A stretch of 64,000 nt of DNA from Camillea tinctor (lineage: Eukaryota; Ascomycota; Sordariomycetes; Xylariales; Xylariaceae): contig MU394146.1 in NCBI GenBank assembly GCA_022578605.1, positions 1 to 64,000 of the forward strand, given 5' to 3'. Under the pieces are notes generated by a model that saw nothing but the letters and a program-made list of their open reading frames with translations, made no database searches and was not told the origin of the DNA. Positions 22,229 through 33,288 of the stretch are shown one piece after another (positions within the stretch are counted from its first letter, which is position 1; every line of letters begins with the position of its first letter). A program made the position numbers and the translations under genes.

Positions 22229-24029
22229 GTTGGTGAAGATGTCAAGATAGAAGAGTATATGAATTATTCCAAGTATATTATTTCAAGGTCGTATAAGATA
22301 TATCAAAGAGGAAGGGGATGGGGAAGTGTATGGGACCTTTAATTAAGCCATGTTGGGAGATCGGGATCTCAACGAGAATTATGGGTAAAGAAACCAGCGA
22401 TTGGATGATCACAGGCTTCTCACTAAATGCCCATCATCGGACATCGAGGGAATTTCTTGTGATAGGAGTAGGGAAAGGTGCTGACAAGCCAGGGTCTAGC
22501 TAGCTTCTGGCCAGGGTCTAGCTGGAAGCAAGTAACTCAAAACCCCTTAGTTTTAGGTCAGCACCTAAGACAGATGATGTCACCAACAAGATCACCGCTC
22601 CCAGGGAATAGGTTTAGGTTCGAAACGCGTAGGCCTAGACCTCTTTGGGCCTGTCAAGTTCCACACGTACTAGCCCCCAAGCTAGCATGTCCCCTGTTGT
22701 CATCGGCATCTCGTTGGATAGTGCACGGCTGTATCCGCCCTGGTAGGTATTTAGGTTAGGTTTAGATAGGTATTTTTCTGTTTCTCCCTTTTCCCCAAAA
22801 TGCTCCGGACCCCCCTAATCCTTGCACATACGTACACAGGTACATACATAAGACGACATAAGGGTCATTGCTGTCAAAGTCATGGCAGAGCGAAGCAAGG
22901 GTAAAGGGTAAAGGGTAAAGGGATCAATCGGATATCTTGTGCTAGCCGTCACTGATATGTCAAACGTGACGCCCCTGTACTCCTCATCAGTACTACCAAC
23001 GTTACCAGTGTTGGAACAGGGCTTGTACGAGATCATTCTCTTCTCCGGAGGCTTACTACATTATACGAGGCGCAGGCACCCGCATGCAAAGGGGAATTCA
23101 GCCGCTTGTGCAATCCAATAATTACCTAGGTAGTCATATTTGTTTGTTGAGTTGGCAGGGAGAGACCCAGTGCTCTCGGCTATCACACACGCGGGAAGAG
23201 GAAGAATAAGGGAAAGGAAAAGAAAAGTTGCGGTCAAACAAGGGGAATAGGATCAAAGCTCGTTAGCAACAGGTCACATGCTTTTGTTATAATCGAGAGC
23301 GACTAGCTAGGAGCAAGAGCACAAGCCATCACGAGACTATCTTGTAATACCACTTTCATATCATCGTCATGCATCTCGAGTCAACCAATCACATATATCC
23401 TCATGCACAGATGACCAAAATCGATAACGACCACTTTACGTGGACTTAATTCTTATCGTGATTCTCTCAGATCGTGTGTCACTTTCTACAACATTTACCT
23501 CCGCAGTAAGTCTTGGGTTGAATCAAATTATCGAAACCTATTTCCAACGCTTTCTGAGCTACCAACATTAGAAATTTCAAAAACCTCATATTTTCTTTCT
23601 TCTAACCCCCTCCCCAAGGACATCAAACCGCCACCTTAACCTACGAGTCAGCGTAGGTATAATTTAGCCGTGCCATATTTTATACGAGAGTGCTGGACTA
23701 AAGCTAGCAAGTACTAGAGCCACCTCCTCTGCCCCTTATGGTCTACGGTGATGCCTATACAATTTCCTCCGGCAAAGACTAATCGTCAAGATTTAGCTAG
23801 GCTACAATATCCTGCAACAATAGAGTTCCCCTTAATGTAATAAGTTTGAAACCACGACTAGAATCTGGCATGGCGAGGGCCCATAATTCGTAGGGTTTGG
23901 GATATGGCAGGACTTGAGAAGTAATACGCCAGTGCTCACACCATTTGCACCCGCTATTAGAACCCCAGTTCCACGTATTTTCGGGAATATCGATGGCTAT
24001 TAATTATCCATATTAGTTAGTGCACGGCA
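22229..24029. other. Intergenic, no gene seen
   Basis: 1.8 kb with only short, unconvincing open stretches. It includes a short GGGTAAA tandem repeat at 22899-22922. Around 22480-22520 the phrase agggtctagctagcttctgg is followed by a near repeat, ccagggtctagctgg. No coding or RNA gene was recognised. Confidence 0.45.
22899..22922. repeat. 7-bp tandem repeat (GGGTAAA)
   Basis: Just over three copies of gggtaaa in tandem. It is too short to be a telomere remnant, and the unit is not the usual fungal TTAGGG. Confidence 0.8.
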
Positions 24030-24365
24030 TTAAAGATTTAATTTGGGCGTGAGAAACGACGAACCCTGAACGATTACGATCCTTAATATACCATGCAAGT
24101 GTAGTTTGGTGCGATCCAAGGTCTTGGTTGATTCGTTGGAGAGTGTGTCCAGTAAAGTCTTAGAACCAGGCTCCTCCCATTTGATTTGTAAATCACAGAC
24201 CTTACGACAAGCTGGTTCGATATGTAACATAAACTGGCCAATACGATAGTGGAAGGGTTTTCGTACATTGTAGGCAGCGCAAAATGTTTCTACTTCTTTG
24301 AAGTCTTGAACGAACTTCTGCTTCCCTTCTAACTCTTCAGAAGTTGACTGGGCAGTGGATGCCAT
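24030..24365 (-). CDS. Hypothetical 111-aa protein
   Basis: A single open frame starting MASTAQSTSEELEGKQKF, with mixed, protein-like composition and a mid-region RIGQFMLHIEPACRKVCDLQ. It has no recognised domain and no signal or membrane segment. It sits alone in a gene-poor stretch. It could be a small species-restricted gene or a fragment of a decayed larger one; no splice partners were found on either side. Confidence 0.3.
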   Translation of the reverse strand: MASTAQSTSEELEGKQKFVQDFKEVETFCAAYNVRKPFHYRIGQFMLHIEPACRKVCDLQIKWEEPGSKTLLDTLSNESTKTLDRTKLHLHGILRIVIVQGSSFLTPKLNL

Positions 24366-25917
24366 CTTAAGATATTAGAGGAAACTTTGCGATAATGAGT
24401 TTAACAGGTTATGAGCACAGAATTATCTTGTTGCAGCATGAACATCCCTTAAATATATGGGCTTCCCCGGTCCTATCTTACATTAACACAACCATTCTTA
24501 GTGATATCATCCTCATAACAAGCGTTATATTTAGTTCAAGCAAGGAGTTGCAAGGTTTATTCTGTCCGGAACGTATCCTGATGTAGTTTGTCTTTGTTTT
24601 GCACTAGGGGTACAATTTCGATATCAAACTCCTGACACTCAACGGGAGGAAGAGACACCTAGAGGTAGCAGCGTCATGTCTTAACTACTAGTATTTGCTT
24701 GAAATGGGAAAAGACAAAACCCCCGCTATTATCTTTGTTTATCTCGTACGTTATTTCACCAAAACGTCTCACGTTAACATATGATCGAGTTGATTTATAC
24801 ATGGTCAACTTATATATCGGAATGCCCCATGGAACCTAACATATAAGAAGCAAGCACCTACATAGAAGAATCAGAACACAAAATAGCAAGGCTTTCATGG
24901 CCATAATTTTTGACTCACTACTTACTACATGACACTTTCACATATTGTAACCATTTGGTTACTACGCGAAGGAACAGAACCAAGGTTATCCGATATTCTG
25001 TCTTACGCACACTAATGGTTTACTTGTCCCCTTGAAGTGCTAGATCATCTCGTACGAAAACTTTCCTTTGTAGTGGACGTGATCATGAGGCACAAGGTGC
25101 TACATGTTTTCTCTCCAAGTACAATTTATTTCCATTCCCTTGCATAACTGGTTGGCTTTCATTCATTCCACGAGTTTGTAATACCTACTGCTGAATCTCG
25201 AGGAGTGGATATATAACACGTGAGTACTAGATGTATTAACAGTATAGATTTCGCATTGTGGAATTTTACGTGGCGTCAATCACATGTTGCAACAAGGGAA
25301 ACAAAGGAAATTTTCGAAATTTCGAATCAAGTAACCCAAGTAAGCTGTTCTATATACATAACAACCTAATCAGCTAATTATGAGATATTATTATCAAATT
25401 CCACTAAGCAAACAAATATAAATAACAGCCACCACAGGATACGCTGTAGCTATAAGTAATTATGAGGTCCGAGTGAATCAACACCTAGTGATCAGTCACC
25501 ATCCATCACCACCCCACGTGCCGCAGTCACACCCGACTCAGAAAATATCCGAAATTGTGAAGCTGCATGACTATAGCCCAGAAGATCAGAAAAGGCCCAA
25601 GCGTTCCCCCGAGGATTTATAAGAGATATCACGAACAAAATCGAATTCACCCTTCCCATTCTCCTCTCCCCTTCCCTTTTCTATTCCTTGGCCAGACATT
25701 ACAAACCAGTAGTAAAGGAGGAGGGTCTTATCAACAAGCCCGATATACCTGCTGGTCCCGTCCCGTCTACCCGATATCTCGCACGCAGAATCTGAGAACC
25801 TAGAAGAAAGTCTCGAATTCAAAGACATTACTACATACACATATACACACACACACACATATATATATACCCTTATTGAAATACAACCCCTAACCCAACC
25901 AACCCCCCACCGAAACC
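24366..25917. other. Intergenic, upstream of the 31-aa ORF
   Basis: A/T-rich sequence without a credible gene. CACGTG palindromes (bHLH-type E-boxes) occur at about 25218 and 25516. The last part (25640-25915) is pyrimidine- and CA-rich, with a CA/TA microsatellite at about 25838-25870, and looks like the leader of the small ORF at 25918. Confidence 0.45.
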
Positions 25918-26013
25918 ATGGGGCCATGGGAGATTTTCCTAGTGGTGCTCGGCAGCTTCGTCGGTTTCTGTTTCCTGCTGTACCTGTGGTTCTTGTATCA
26001 CCGGCGTCAATAA
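25918..26013 (+). CDS. Candidate 31-aa single-pass membrane microprotein
   Basis: This ORF encodes 31 residues beginning MGPWEIFLVVLGSFVG. About 22 consecutive hydrophobic residues follow the acidic Glu5, and the product ends in a basic cap, HRRQ. The start context accATGG is ideal, and the region upstream is a long pyrimidine-rich leader of the type seen before real genes here. The A/T-rich surroundings contrast with its G/C-richer, codon-like composition. Topology by the positive-inside rule would put the C-terminus in the cytosol. Function is unknown; it resembles the size class of small complex-stabilising subunits such as OST4, but I do not claim homology. The main doubt is that a frame of this length is easily random. 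Confidence 0.5.
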   Translation: MGPWEIFLVVLGSFVGFCFLLYLWFLYHRRQ

Positions 26014-26712
26014 ACTAGGTATACGACCAAGTAGGATTTGTTCTTTAATTTTTTTTTCGTACTGAGAAATTCCGAGTAGGGGGTCGAAAAAAGAGAGAAG
26101 AAGAAGAAAAAGAACTGGTTTTTGAGGTATGCCAAGGCATGGAGCAACTATATATATATACCTACCAAGGGAGTAGTATTCGTATTCGACTTTCCGCGGT
26201 TGAAAAGGGGGAGGGGGTTACGAACGCCGGTTTGCCTATCTGTCTAACCTAGGGTAGGAAGGACAAGGCTTGTGCTGCTCTGCGGCGTGTCAAGTTATAT
26301 AGTGCTCCTGAACTGAAAAAAAAAGAAATTGAAAAAGTTTTTAAGACATAAAATTTGGCAAGCGTTATTGTAACCTATCCATAGCCATCGCTATAAAGTA
26401 TTATCCAAAGCTGGAAACATACGACGGGTTTACCCAACGATATATGACAGGGAATACAACACCCGTCCAAGCCACCACGGATGCAGTTCCTCTACTCCCC
26501 GGCCTATCCAATTCTCACAGACTACAAACAAACGTGGTCGACAAATACAAACATCTGAACACTGTGACTTGTTGGGAGTAAGTACCTATCCAAACCCTTG
26601 ACTAAGTAGTTCTCTAGGTTATCTACTTAATCACACACCAAAGCGTGACTCAACCCCCTTTTGCTCCCTCCACCTCCAGCCAGCCCTCACGCCCGAAGCG
26701 CCCCATCCCGCC
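26014..26712. other. Convergent intergenic region, no gene seen
   Basis: Downstream of the 31-aa ORF and of the AAA ATPase. It contains poly-T and GA-rich runs (26045-26115) and a TA run near 26150. No coding signal. Confidence 0.5.
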
Positions 26713-28911
26713 TCACACAAACCGCGCATGCCACTCCTCAAAGTGGTCCAGCATATCCCGCGTGACGCGCTTAGGAGTCTTCTGTATGGCCCTGCGGAGG
26801 ACGTCCATGGGCTCCTCCGCCTCCTCCGCATCCTCAAACGCGCTTCCGCAAATAGCCGCGATCTCCGCGCCCGAGTAGCCGTCCATTTGGGCGGCGAGCG
26901 CGTCGGCATCGATGTCGTGCGCGAAGCCCAGGGCCCGCGCTTTGGCGGCGACGATGGCGCGGCGGGCGCCGGCGTCGGGCAGCGGCACGTACACGAGGCG
27001 GTCGAAGCGGCCGGGGCGCAGCAGCGCGGGGTCGATGGCGTCGGGGCGGTTGGTGGCCGCCAGCACGAAGACGTCGCCCAGCTGCTCGAAGCCGTCCATT
27101 TCGGTGAGCAGGGTGGTGAGGGCCTGCACTCCCCCTCCAGAAGACGAAGAGGAGGAGGAGGAGCGCGCGCCGGCCAGCGAGTCGAACTCGTCGAAGAAGA
27201 TTATGCTGGGGCTGGCTTCGCGCGCGCGCTTGAATAGGTTCCGTATGGACCGCTCCGTCTCGCCAACGTACATGTTCAGCAGCTCGCCGCCTTTGACGGC
27301 GAAGAAGTTGAAACCGGACTCCGTGGCCATGGCCTGCGCGGTCATGGTCTTGGAGCACCCCGGAGGCCCGTACAGCAGGATGCCTTTCTTGGGGTCGGAG
27401 CGGATCTTTTGGGCGCGCTGCGGTCTCCGGAGTACTTTCTGCAGCGCCACTTTGACGTTCTCGTACCCGCCTATGTCGCTCCAGCGGATGGTCGGCGGCT
27501 TTAGGTTGATGTCGTGCATGGCGGTGGGGCGCACTTCCTGGAGGCCCTTGAGGACGTCCTCCCACGCTAGGGGCTCCTCCTGCGATGGGCGGGCGACCCT
27601 TTCCCGCCATGAGTCGGTGGCTATGATGAGCACGCTTTCTAGATCGGCGCCGGTGTAGGCGTGGGTCCGGTCACCGAGGTCAGAGACATACTTGTCGAAC
27701 ACTTCGGGAGCAAAGGTAGGCTTGTGGGAGCGCAAGATCTCTTTTCGTGCTGGCGCGTCCGGGATGGCGAGGCCAACGTGCTTGTGGAATCTGGTGGGGC
27801 GTTGGAGCTCGTAAGGGATGTCGTCCAGGTAGTCAAGACAGGTCGCAACCACAAGGACGTTAGGACGTCTATTTTGCTCCCGTGCCCTATTTGCCAGGGT
27901 GTCAAGGCCCTCTCCTATAGCGTCTATGTAACTTTCTCGGGCTGCGCACTCTTTCCCCACGAATCTGTTGATGTTGTCGATCAATATAATGCTTTTAGCT
28001 CGCTGTTCCAGAGCTGTCTTGAAATAGGTTTCGATTGTCGATGGTTTGTCTTTCTTAGTTATCCGGATCACTCTCCCCCAGTTCGTAGCGGCAATGTGGT
28101 CTAGCAGCATTGATTTGCCCGTCCCATGACTCCCGTGAATGACCACACCACAAGAGTAACGTGCTTTAGTGTATCCGTTAAAGTCGATATCATAGTCATT
28201 AAAGAACCAATTGAGCTTCTTGATTTCGTTATGCATAGCTGGCAACGCACTCAGTTCTAATTTACCTACAATGTCTCTCTTTTCGTCATTAAAAAACTCT
28301 ACGGCCGTCAAGCCCGGCGCGTATTTCCCTACGCCTTCAGGGCTGCCGTTTACTGACTCGACGATATATGAGCGTTTGGACCCATTTAAGAAAATTTCAT
28401 CAAAAGGGGTGCCGGGTAAAATATATTCAGCAGTCTCTAAAGCGTAAGTTAGCCGGCGTTATTATATTACTCTATAAATAGGGGATAGGTTTTGCATACC
28501 TAGCTTGCTTTCGAGTATATGCTGCCACCGTAGCTGTTCTGACACGGACAGGGGGTTGGGATCAAGACTTGCGGTCTCTCTCATGACGACAACGCCGGCG
28601 TCCGGGACGGGGGTAGCTCCGGGAATCACTCGAACCACCTGACCGAGTTCGAGTGCGGTTGCTTTCTGGAAGACTCGACTGATGGAAACGATGTTATTTG
28701 CAACATTCTTGTCTGGTGCTGGCCAGGCCACAGCCTCACGTCTAATGCCGCTATCGGTTTCCAGAGTACAGACATGCCCAGTTATGAACCCTCCCTGGGT
28801 GAAAGTGGAGGGGTGTATGAGAATTTTTGCGGCGTTCTTGTGACTTGGCGCTTTTAGACTATGGCTTGCAACATCTTGTGGTTGTAGCCTGACCTTAAAG
28901 TCGTACTTCAT
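26713..28911 (-). CDS. AFG2/SPATA5-like type II AAA ATPase with degenerate D1
   Basis: Two exons (28911-28500 and 28436-26713; 63-bp intron gtatgc...tttag) encode 711 aa. An N-terminal double-psi-like region (LQPQDVASHSLKAPSHKNAA) precedes two AAA modules. D1 has Walker A GSHGTGKS (239-246), but its Walker B ends IDN (Asn292 replaces the catalytic Glu). D2 has GPPGCSKT (494-501), the AFG2-type P-loop, then pore residue NMYVGE, Walker B FFDEFD (Glu554) and Arg-finger motif LRPGRFDR. A run of eight Ser lies at about 563-570, just after Walker B. AFG2/Drg1 releases shuttling factors from cytoplasmic pre-60S ribosomes; SPATA5 relatives act similarly. The altered D1 and short length suggest a divergent paralogue rather than the orthologue itself. 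Confidence 0.8.
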
Positions 28912-29546
28912 CGCGAAGTACTGAATGAAGGTTTCTCGAAGTCTGTATCGAAGGGGTACCAGTACGTAGGTGTGTATCTCTAGTGTTCTTAGAGGGAAAG
29001 GGGAAAGGGGGAAAGGAGAGAAACGTTGGTATGTTAGTCAATGCGAGATAAAAATTTAATTGTAGAACGAGAAGATTAACTGAAAATGAAAATAAGGAAG
29101 AAAAGAACAATATATTCTTCCTGACTAAATAATAACCTTGTTCCTTCCCTTTTTTTCTTACTCGTTCTTCTTCTTCCTTTCTTTTTAAAACATTTTCACT
29201 TACATGCCATGGTATGGTCTCTACCTATATAGGTAAACTAGGTAAACCCTGCTTTGATAAAACCTATTTTATCGTTGTACATGACTTTTTAAATAACTGT
29301 ATACAAGGATATTCAACGTTAGAGAACTGCTTATCTAAATTATGTATCTATCTATCTACTCCACCTAAAACTTATAGCTATAGGTACTAGTATCTATCTA
29401 AGCTATCTAAGCTAGGTTTAAGTCTTTTCTTTCCTTCAACCTTGAACTTGAACCTTCAAACCTTCAAAATATATATATGTGACCCCACGTTGTCTCTCGC
29501 TGTCACTCCCCATGTAGCCTCGGGCACTATCACAATACCCCACCCC
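28912..29546. promoter_or_regulatory. Divergent promoter region, AAA ATPase / mitochondrial protein
   Basis: 635 bp between two head-to-head genes. It is A/T-rich with poly-T/TTC tracts (29140-29190) and repeated ctatctaagct units (29330-29415). An in-frame upstream ATG at 29442 could extend the right-hand protein, but the extension would mask a good mitochondrial presequence. Confidence 0.4.
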
Positions 29547-31113
29547 ATGCTCCTACGTCAGCTACTAAAGCAGCCCCTCTCGCGATCGGTAGCTACAGCA
29601 GCAGCAGCAGCAGCGACATGGCGGCCACCAACTTGCGCTCTGCTGCTTAACCGAAGCTATTCTTCTAATCCGCCCTTCGGGAACAACGACAACAGTGACG
29701 CCGGTGCTAGTGCTGGTAATGATGATAGTAGCGGTATATATAAAAGTGCAGGTGAAAGCGAAGAGAAGAATGCCCCATCGTTGTTCGAGCAGCTGTTCCC
29801 CGAAGAGGCTAGGGAGCAGCAGAGACTACTGCGCTCTGCTGAAGATGGCGAGAAGAACAGGGGCTGGATATCGCAAATCTTCGAGCAACCTACCTCCCTG
29901 AAAGACTTGGAAACTAATGCCCCTGACGACGATACTACCGAGACCACCACTGCTCAGGATGGGAACTCGGAAGACGAATATGCGAAAACCCCCAACAGCC
30001 CCCTCCGCGCCAGAAGCATGTTGATCCTCACGGCCGCGAGCAAGCACCTGCTCGAGAGCGACTTTATGCGCATAGGCCACAAGGGGAAGCACATCGAGGA
30101 CTGGGTAGCTGGTATCGTCAAAGGTGAGAACGACAAAAGCCCTCCATTCCCAACCCATCTCTTTCCCCCTCCCCTCAACTCACCACCCTAAAAAAAAACC
30201 AGTGATCCAAGCCCGCGACATCGACACCCTCGAGCCGCTCGGCCACTACTTCATCCTGTTCGACCACCCCTCCGCGGCGCGCGCCTACAAGGCCGAATTC
30301 GAGCGCCTGTGGCTGCTCTCGAAGCAGCACGTCCCCGGCGCGCGGCGGCACAAGCAATCGGCGAAGCAGCAGGCGGCCGTGCCCGGCAGCGGGGTGCTCA
30401 CGACGCAGGGGGAGGACATAGGCTCTCTCCTGCGGGCGTTCACGCTGGTGCCGCCCTCGCAGCGGCACCGGCTGGTGCTGGACGAGCGGCGGTTCCCCAG
30501 CGCGGGGTCCACGGTGGAGGCGCTCGACCGAGGGGGGTCGCTGGTGGAGCGGCTGGCGCGGCGGGCGGGGTCGCGCTTCCTCGTGCTGGTGAGCGTGGAG
30601 GGGGGCCGCATATCGCCGGACACGCTGCGGCGGGCGATCGAGGACGACGGCGAGGACCGGCACCTGGCGTGGCGGGTGCGGGGCCACGAGGACGGCGGCG
30701 GCGCGATCCCCCACGATGCCATATTGCCGTTCGGGTCGAGCATTGTGAAGGCGCGCGACGTGGACCAGGAGCGCCACCTGCGGGAGCAGGGGGAGCGGGC
30801 GGGGGGCGTCGGAAACGCCACTGCTGCTACCGATGATGAGAATGTTGATGATGGCAGCAGTAGTGATAGTGGAAACCCCGGCGGCACCCTCGTCCTCGAC
30901 GAGCACGACCGCAAGTACCGCCGCTACCCGCGGTTCATCGTGCCGTTCGAGGACGCGGCCGAGGCGCACCGCTTCGTGCGCTGCTGGCACCGGCGCCAGA
31001 TGACGCTGCGGATGGACCACGACGACGGCCACGGGCGCGTCAGCAAGTTTATCAGCGGTCTGGGGGTGACGTGGGAGGAGAGCCGGATCATCAATGCTAC
31101 GCTCATGTGGTGA
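29547..31113 (+). CDS. Mitochondrial protein of unknown function
   Basis: Two exons (29547-30123 and 30203-31113; intron gtgaga...aaccag) encode 495 aa. The N-terminus MLLRQLLKQPLSRSV, followed by a poly-Ala tract and RSYSS, is a typical mitochondrial targeting sequence. Residues about 45-150 are acidic and disordered. After that come RSMLILTAASKHLLESDFMR and, across the intron, LEPLGHYFILFDHPSAARAY, which resembles an RRM-like or ferredoxin-like fold. A later PRFIVPFEDAAEAHRFVRCW repeats that style, so two such folds may be present. I know no function; RNA binding in mitochondria is a guess. Exon 2 is markedly G/C-rich and leaves shadow frames open on the other strand. Confidence 0.7.
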
Positions 31114-32249
31114 TGTGCTTTCCCCTCTTTCTCTCCTCTACTGTAAAAAAGGGGGGTGTTATTTTATATCCAACTGTAGGTTGGTCATATACAGGTATAT
31201 AAAATGTACATTAGGCATATTATATATATCACGCGAGCAGATACAAGTGTAGATACATATATTTATTACGCTGCTGTTTTTTCAACTATATTGGATTGCC
31301 AGTCGTCGATATCTACTAAAAGATTAAAAACGACAAAATCGAGTCAGATAAACCATTCCCCCCTAACCCCCCCTTTTCCGAGTTCATAGGAACAAGAATA
31401 GAAGAAAAGAAAAAAAGAAAATAATAGGAAAGAAAGGAGTAATATGGTAAGAGTAGAACGTAGAATATCTATATGCTTAGGGTTGTTCCTTTGTCTTTTC
31501 CTTTCCTGTCTTCTACTCCCCCCCTCCTTCTCCTGTCCCCAATCCATCTTTAGTCTACATTCTTTATATTTACCTGTTCCCAGTACTCTTCTTCACTCTC
31601 TATCATAGCTACCCCCTTCCTCCTCCCCCTTTCCCTTTCCCATCATGAGCAGCCGTCTCGTCTGCCCTTATTCATATTTCTCCCAAGAGAGAATGCCAAA
31701 TTTCTCTTGTCTTTTCCAAGATAAGTTGAGCAGAGTAAGTTCAGTATTTCTTCTTGTCTTTTTCTTTTTTTTGTTGAATTTTGTTCGCCATAACTCATAT
31801 ATCCTTTGGTCTATTTCCTATTCATAAGCAGTAAGTAAGTGGTAAGTAGTAAAGTAGTAAGTAAAGTAGTACGCTTTGATTGTGTCATTTGAATCAATCA
31901 CTTTCTCTCTCCCCTCTTTCCCCTCCTAGAGTCCCATACACACACACAAAACACTAAGACACTCAACATATGCACTCTTCTCTCTCTCTTTCTCTCACAT
32001 ACACAACCCAGCAGCACAGACGCAGTCTTTCTCCCCTTTCTCCCCCTTGGTACCTTAGTCTTTAACTAGTCTCTTCTCTCTTCTTCTCCGTCCCTCAGAA
32101 TCGACTATGGTCCCAGTCTATCATCTTCATTAGTCCTCTTCCCAATATCTTCGTCTGGTCTACACGATCATCTCTTTCCCTTATTCCTGTTTCTTGTTCT
32201 TCTTCTCCAGCAAATCCCTTTCCTTTCCTTTTTCTTTTTTTACCCTTTC
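31114..32249. other. Convergent 3' region, pyrimidine rich
   Basis: 3' UTRs of the mitochondrial protein and the Rab gene meet here. From 31890 the + strand is almost entirely C/T-rich. Repeats of gtaagtaa-type sequence occur at 31825-31870. The open stretch at 31645-31827 is Phe/Ser-rich and not credible. Confidence 0.5.
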
Positions 32250-33288
32250 TTAGCAGCACTTGCCCATGCTGCCGCTACCGTCGCCTTGTGAGACGTTGAC
32301 GCCCGAGGAGGTGGCGGGCTCTGACTTGGAGGTGTCGATGATGCGCTTCTTGATGTCGGCGGCCAGGTTGTAGAAGGCCTTATCGATGTTGATGTTGCTC
32401 TTGGCCGAGACCTCGAGGAAGGGGATGCCAAGCTCCTTGGCTAGCGCCTCCCCTTGCTCCGTCGACACCACGCGCTTCTCCTCCCAGTCGCACTTGTTGC
32501 CGATCAGGATCTTGTTGACGCCCTCGGTGGCGTGCTGCTCTACGTTTGCGAACCATGTGCGGATGTCTGTTTGTGTGGGTGTGTACAGGTTAGCAAAGAA
32601 AGAAGCATGTAAGGGGGCAGGAGGGGGTTTGTGGGGGAGGGGGAGAAGAAATGCATGAGGAAAAGGGGGGGGATGTTGTAGGGAAGGAAGAATTACTTTC
32701 GAAAGATCTTTGGTCCGTGACGTCGTAAACAAGGAGGATACCCATCGCGCCGCGATAATAAGCTGTCGTGATAGTTCGGAATCGCTCCTGACCGGCCGTA
32801 TCCCAGATCTGCAACTTCACACGCTTGCCATCGAGCTCGATCGTGCGGATCTTGAAGTCGATGCCGATGGTGGTGATGAAAGAGGGCGTGAAGGAGTCTT
32901 CACTGAACCGTAGTAGACAGCATGACTTGCCGACGCCCGAGTCGCCAATTAGGAGTAGCTTGATCTATTACACGGGAGAGAGGGAGAGAAGAGATGCCCC
33001 AGTCAGTTTTTTGTATTCAATAATGGTGTACGGTGATTTATATGCATATAGAGTCAAAGGAGGGCGGGCATGGATAGGGATGGACTTTTTTCTTTTTTTT
33101 TTTTCTTTTTTCTATTTCTTATTTTCCCTTTCCCTTTTCTTTTTCTATTATTTTATTTTATTTTCTTTGGCTTTTTTTTCTTCGCGGGACTTGGGTTTTA
33201 TCTTGTTTGGTAGGTATCGTGAAATCGCGGTGGGCGGTTCGAGAGAGGTTTAACCTACTAGAAAGTCGTAGTTTCGGTTGCCCGACAT
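32250..33288 (-). CDS. SEC4: Rab GTPase of the Sec4/Rab8 group
   Basis: Three coding exons (33288-33259, 32964-32697 and 32566-32250) encode 204 aa. They are joined by gtaggt...aatag and gtaatt...aacag introns, the first about 294 bp. Motifs are GDSGVGKS (17-24), switch [18 protein letters not shown] with Thr42, WDTAGQE (64-70), NKCD (123-126) and SAK (153-155), ending GKCC for double geranylgeranylation. The [20 protein letters not shown] core and [14 protein letters not shown] are characteristic of Sec4/Ypt2/Rab8. It should drive post-Golgi vesicle tethering with the exocyst at hyphal tips. The first exon is only ten codons ([10 protein letters not shown]), so a naive start would miss it. 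Confidence 0.93.

Noticed and set aside
22609..22620. ggttcgaaa, similar to a tRNA B-box
   Set aside because: No A-box or cloverleaf can be drawn around it.
26834..27658. Frames of about 250 residues on both strands over the AAA ATPase
   Set aside because: They lie wholly within the D2 coding region and lack motifs, whereas the AAA motifs are in the chosen frame.
30175..31032. Minus-strand 285-residue frame over the mitochondrial protein
   Set aside because: Same G/C-bias artefact. The + frame has the presequence, a clean intron and a protein-like composition.
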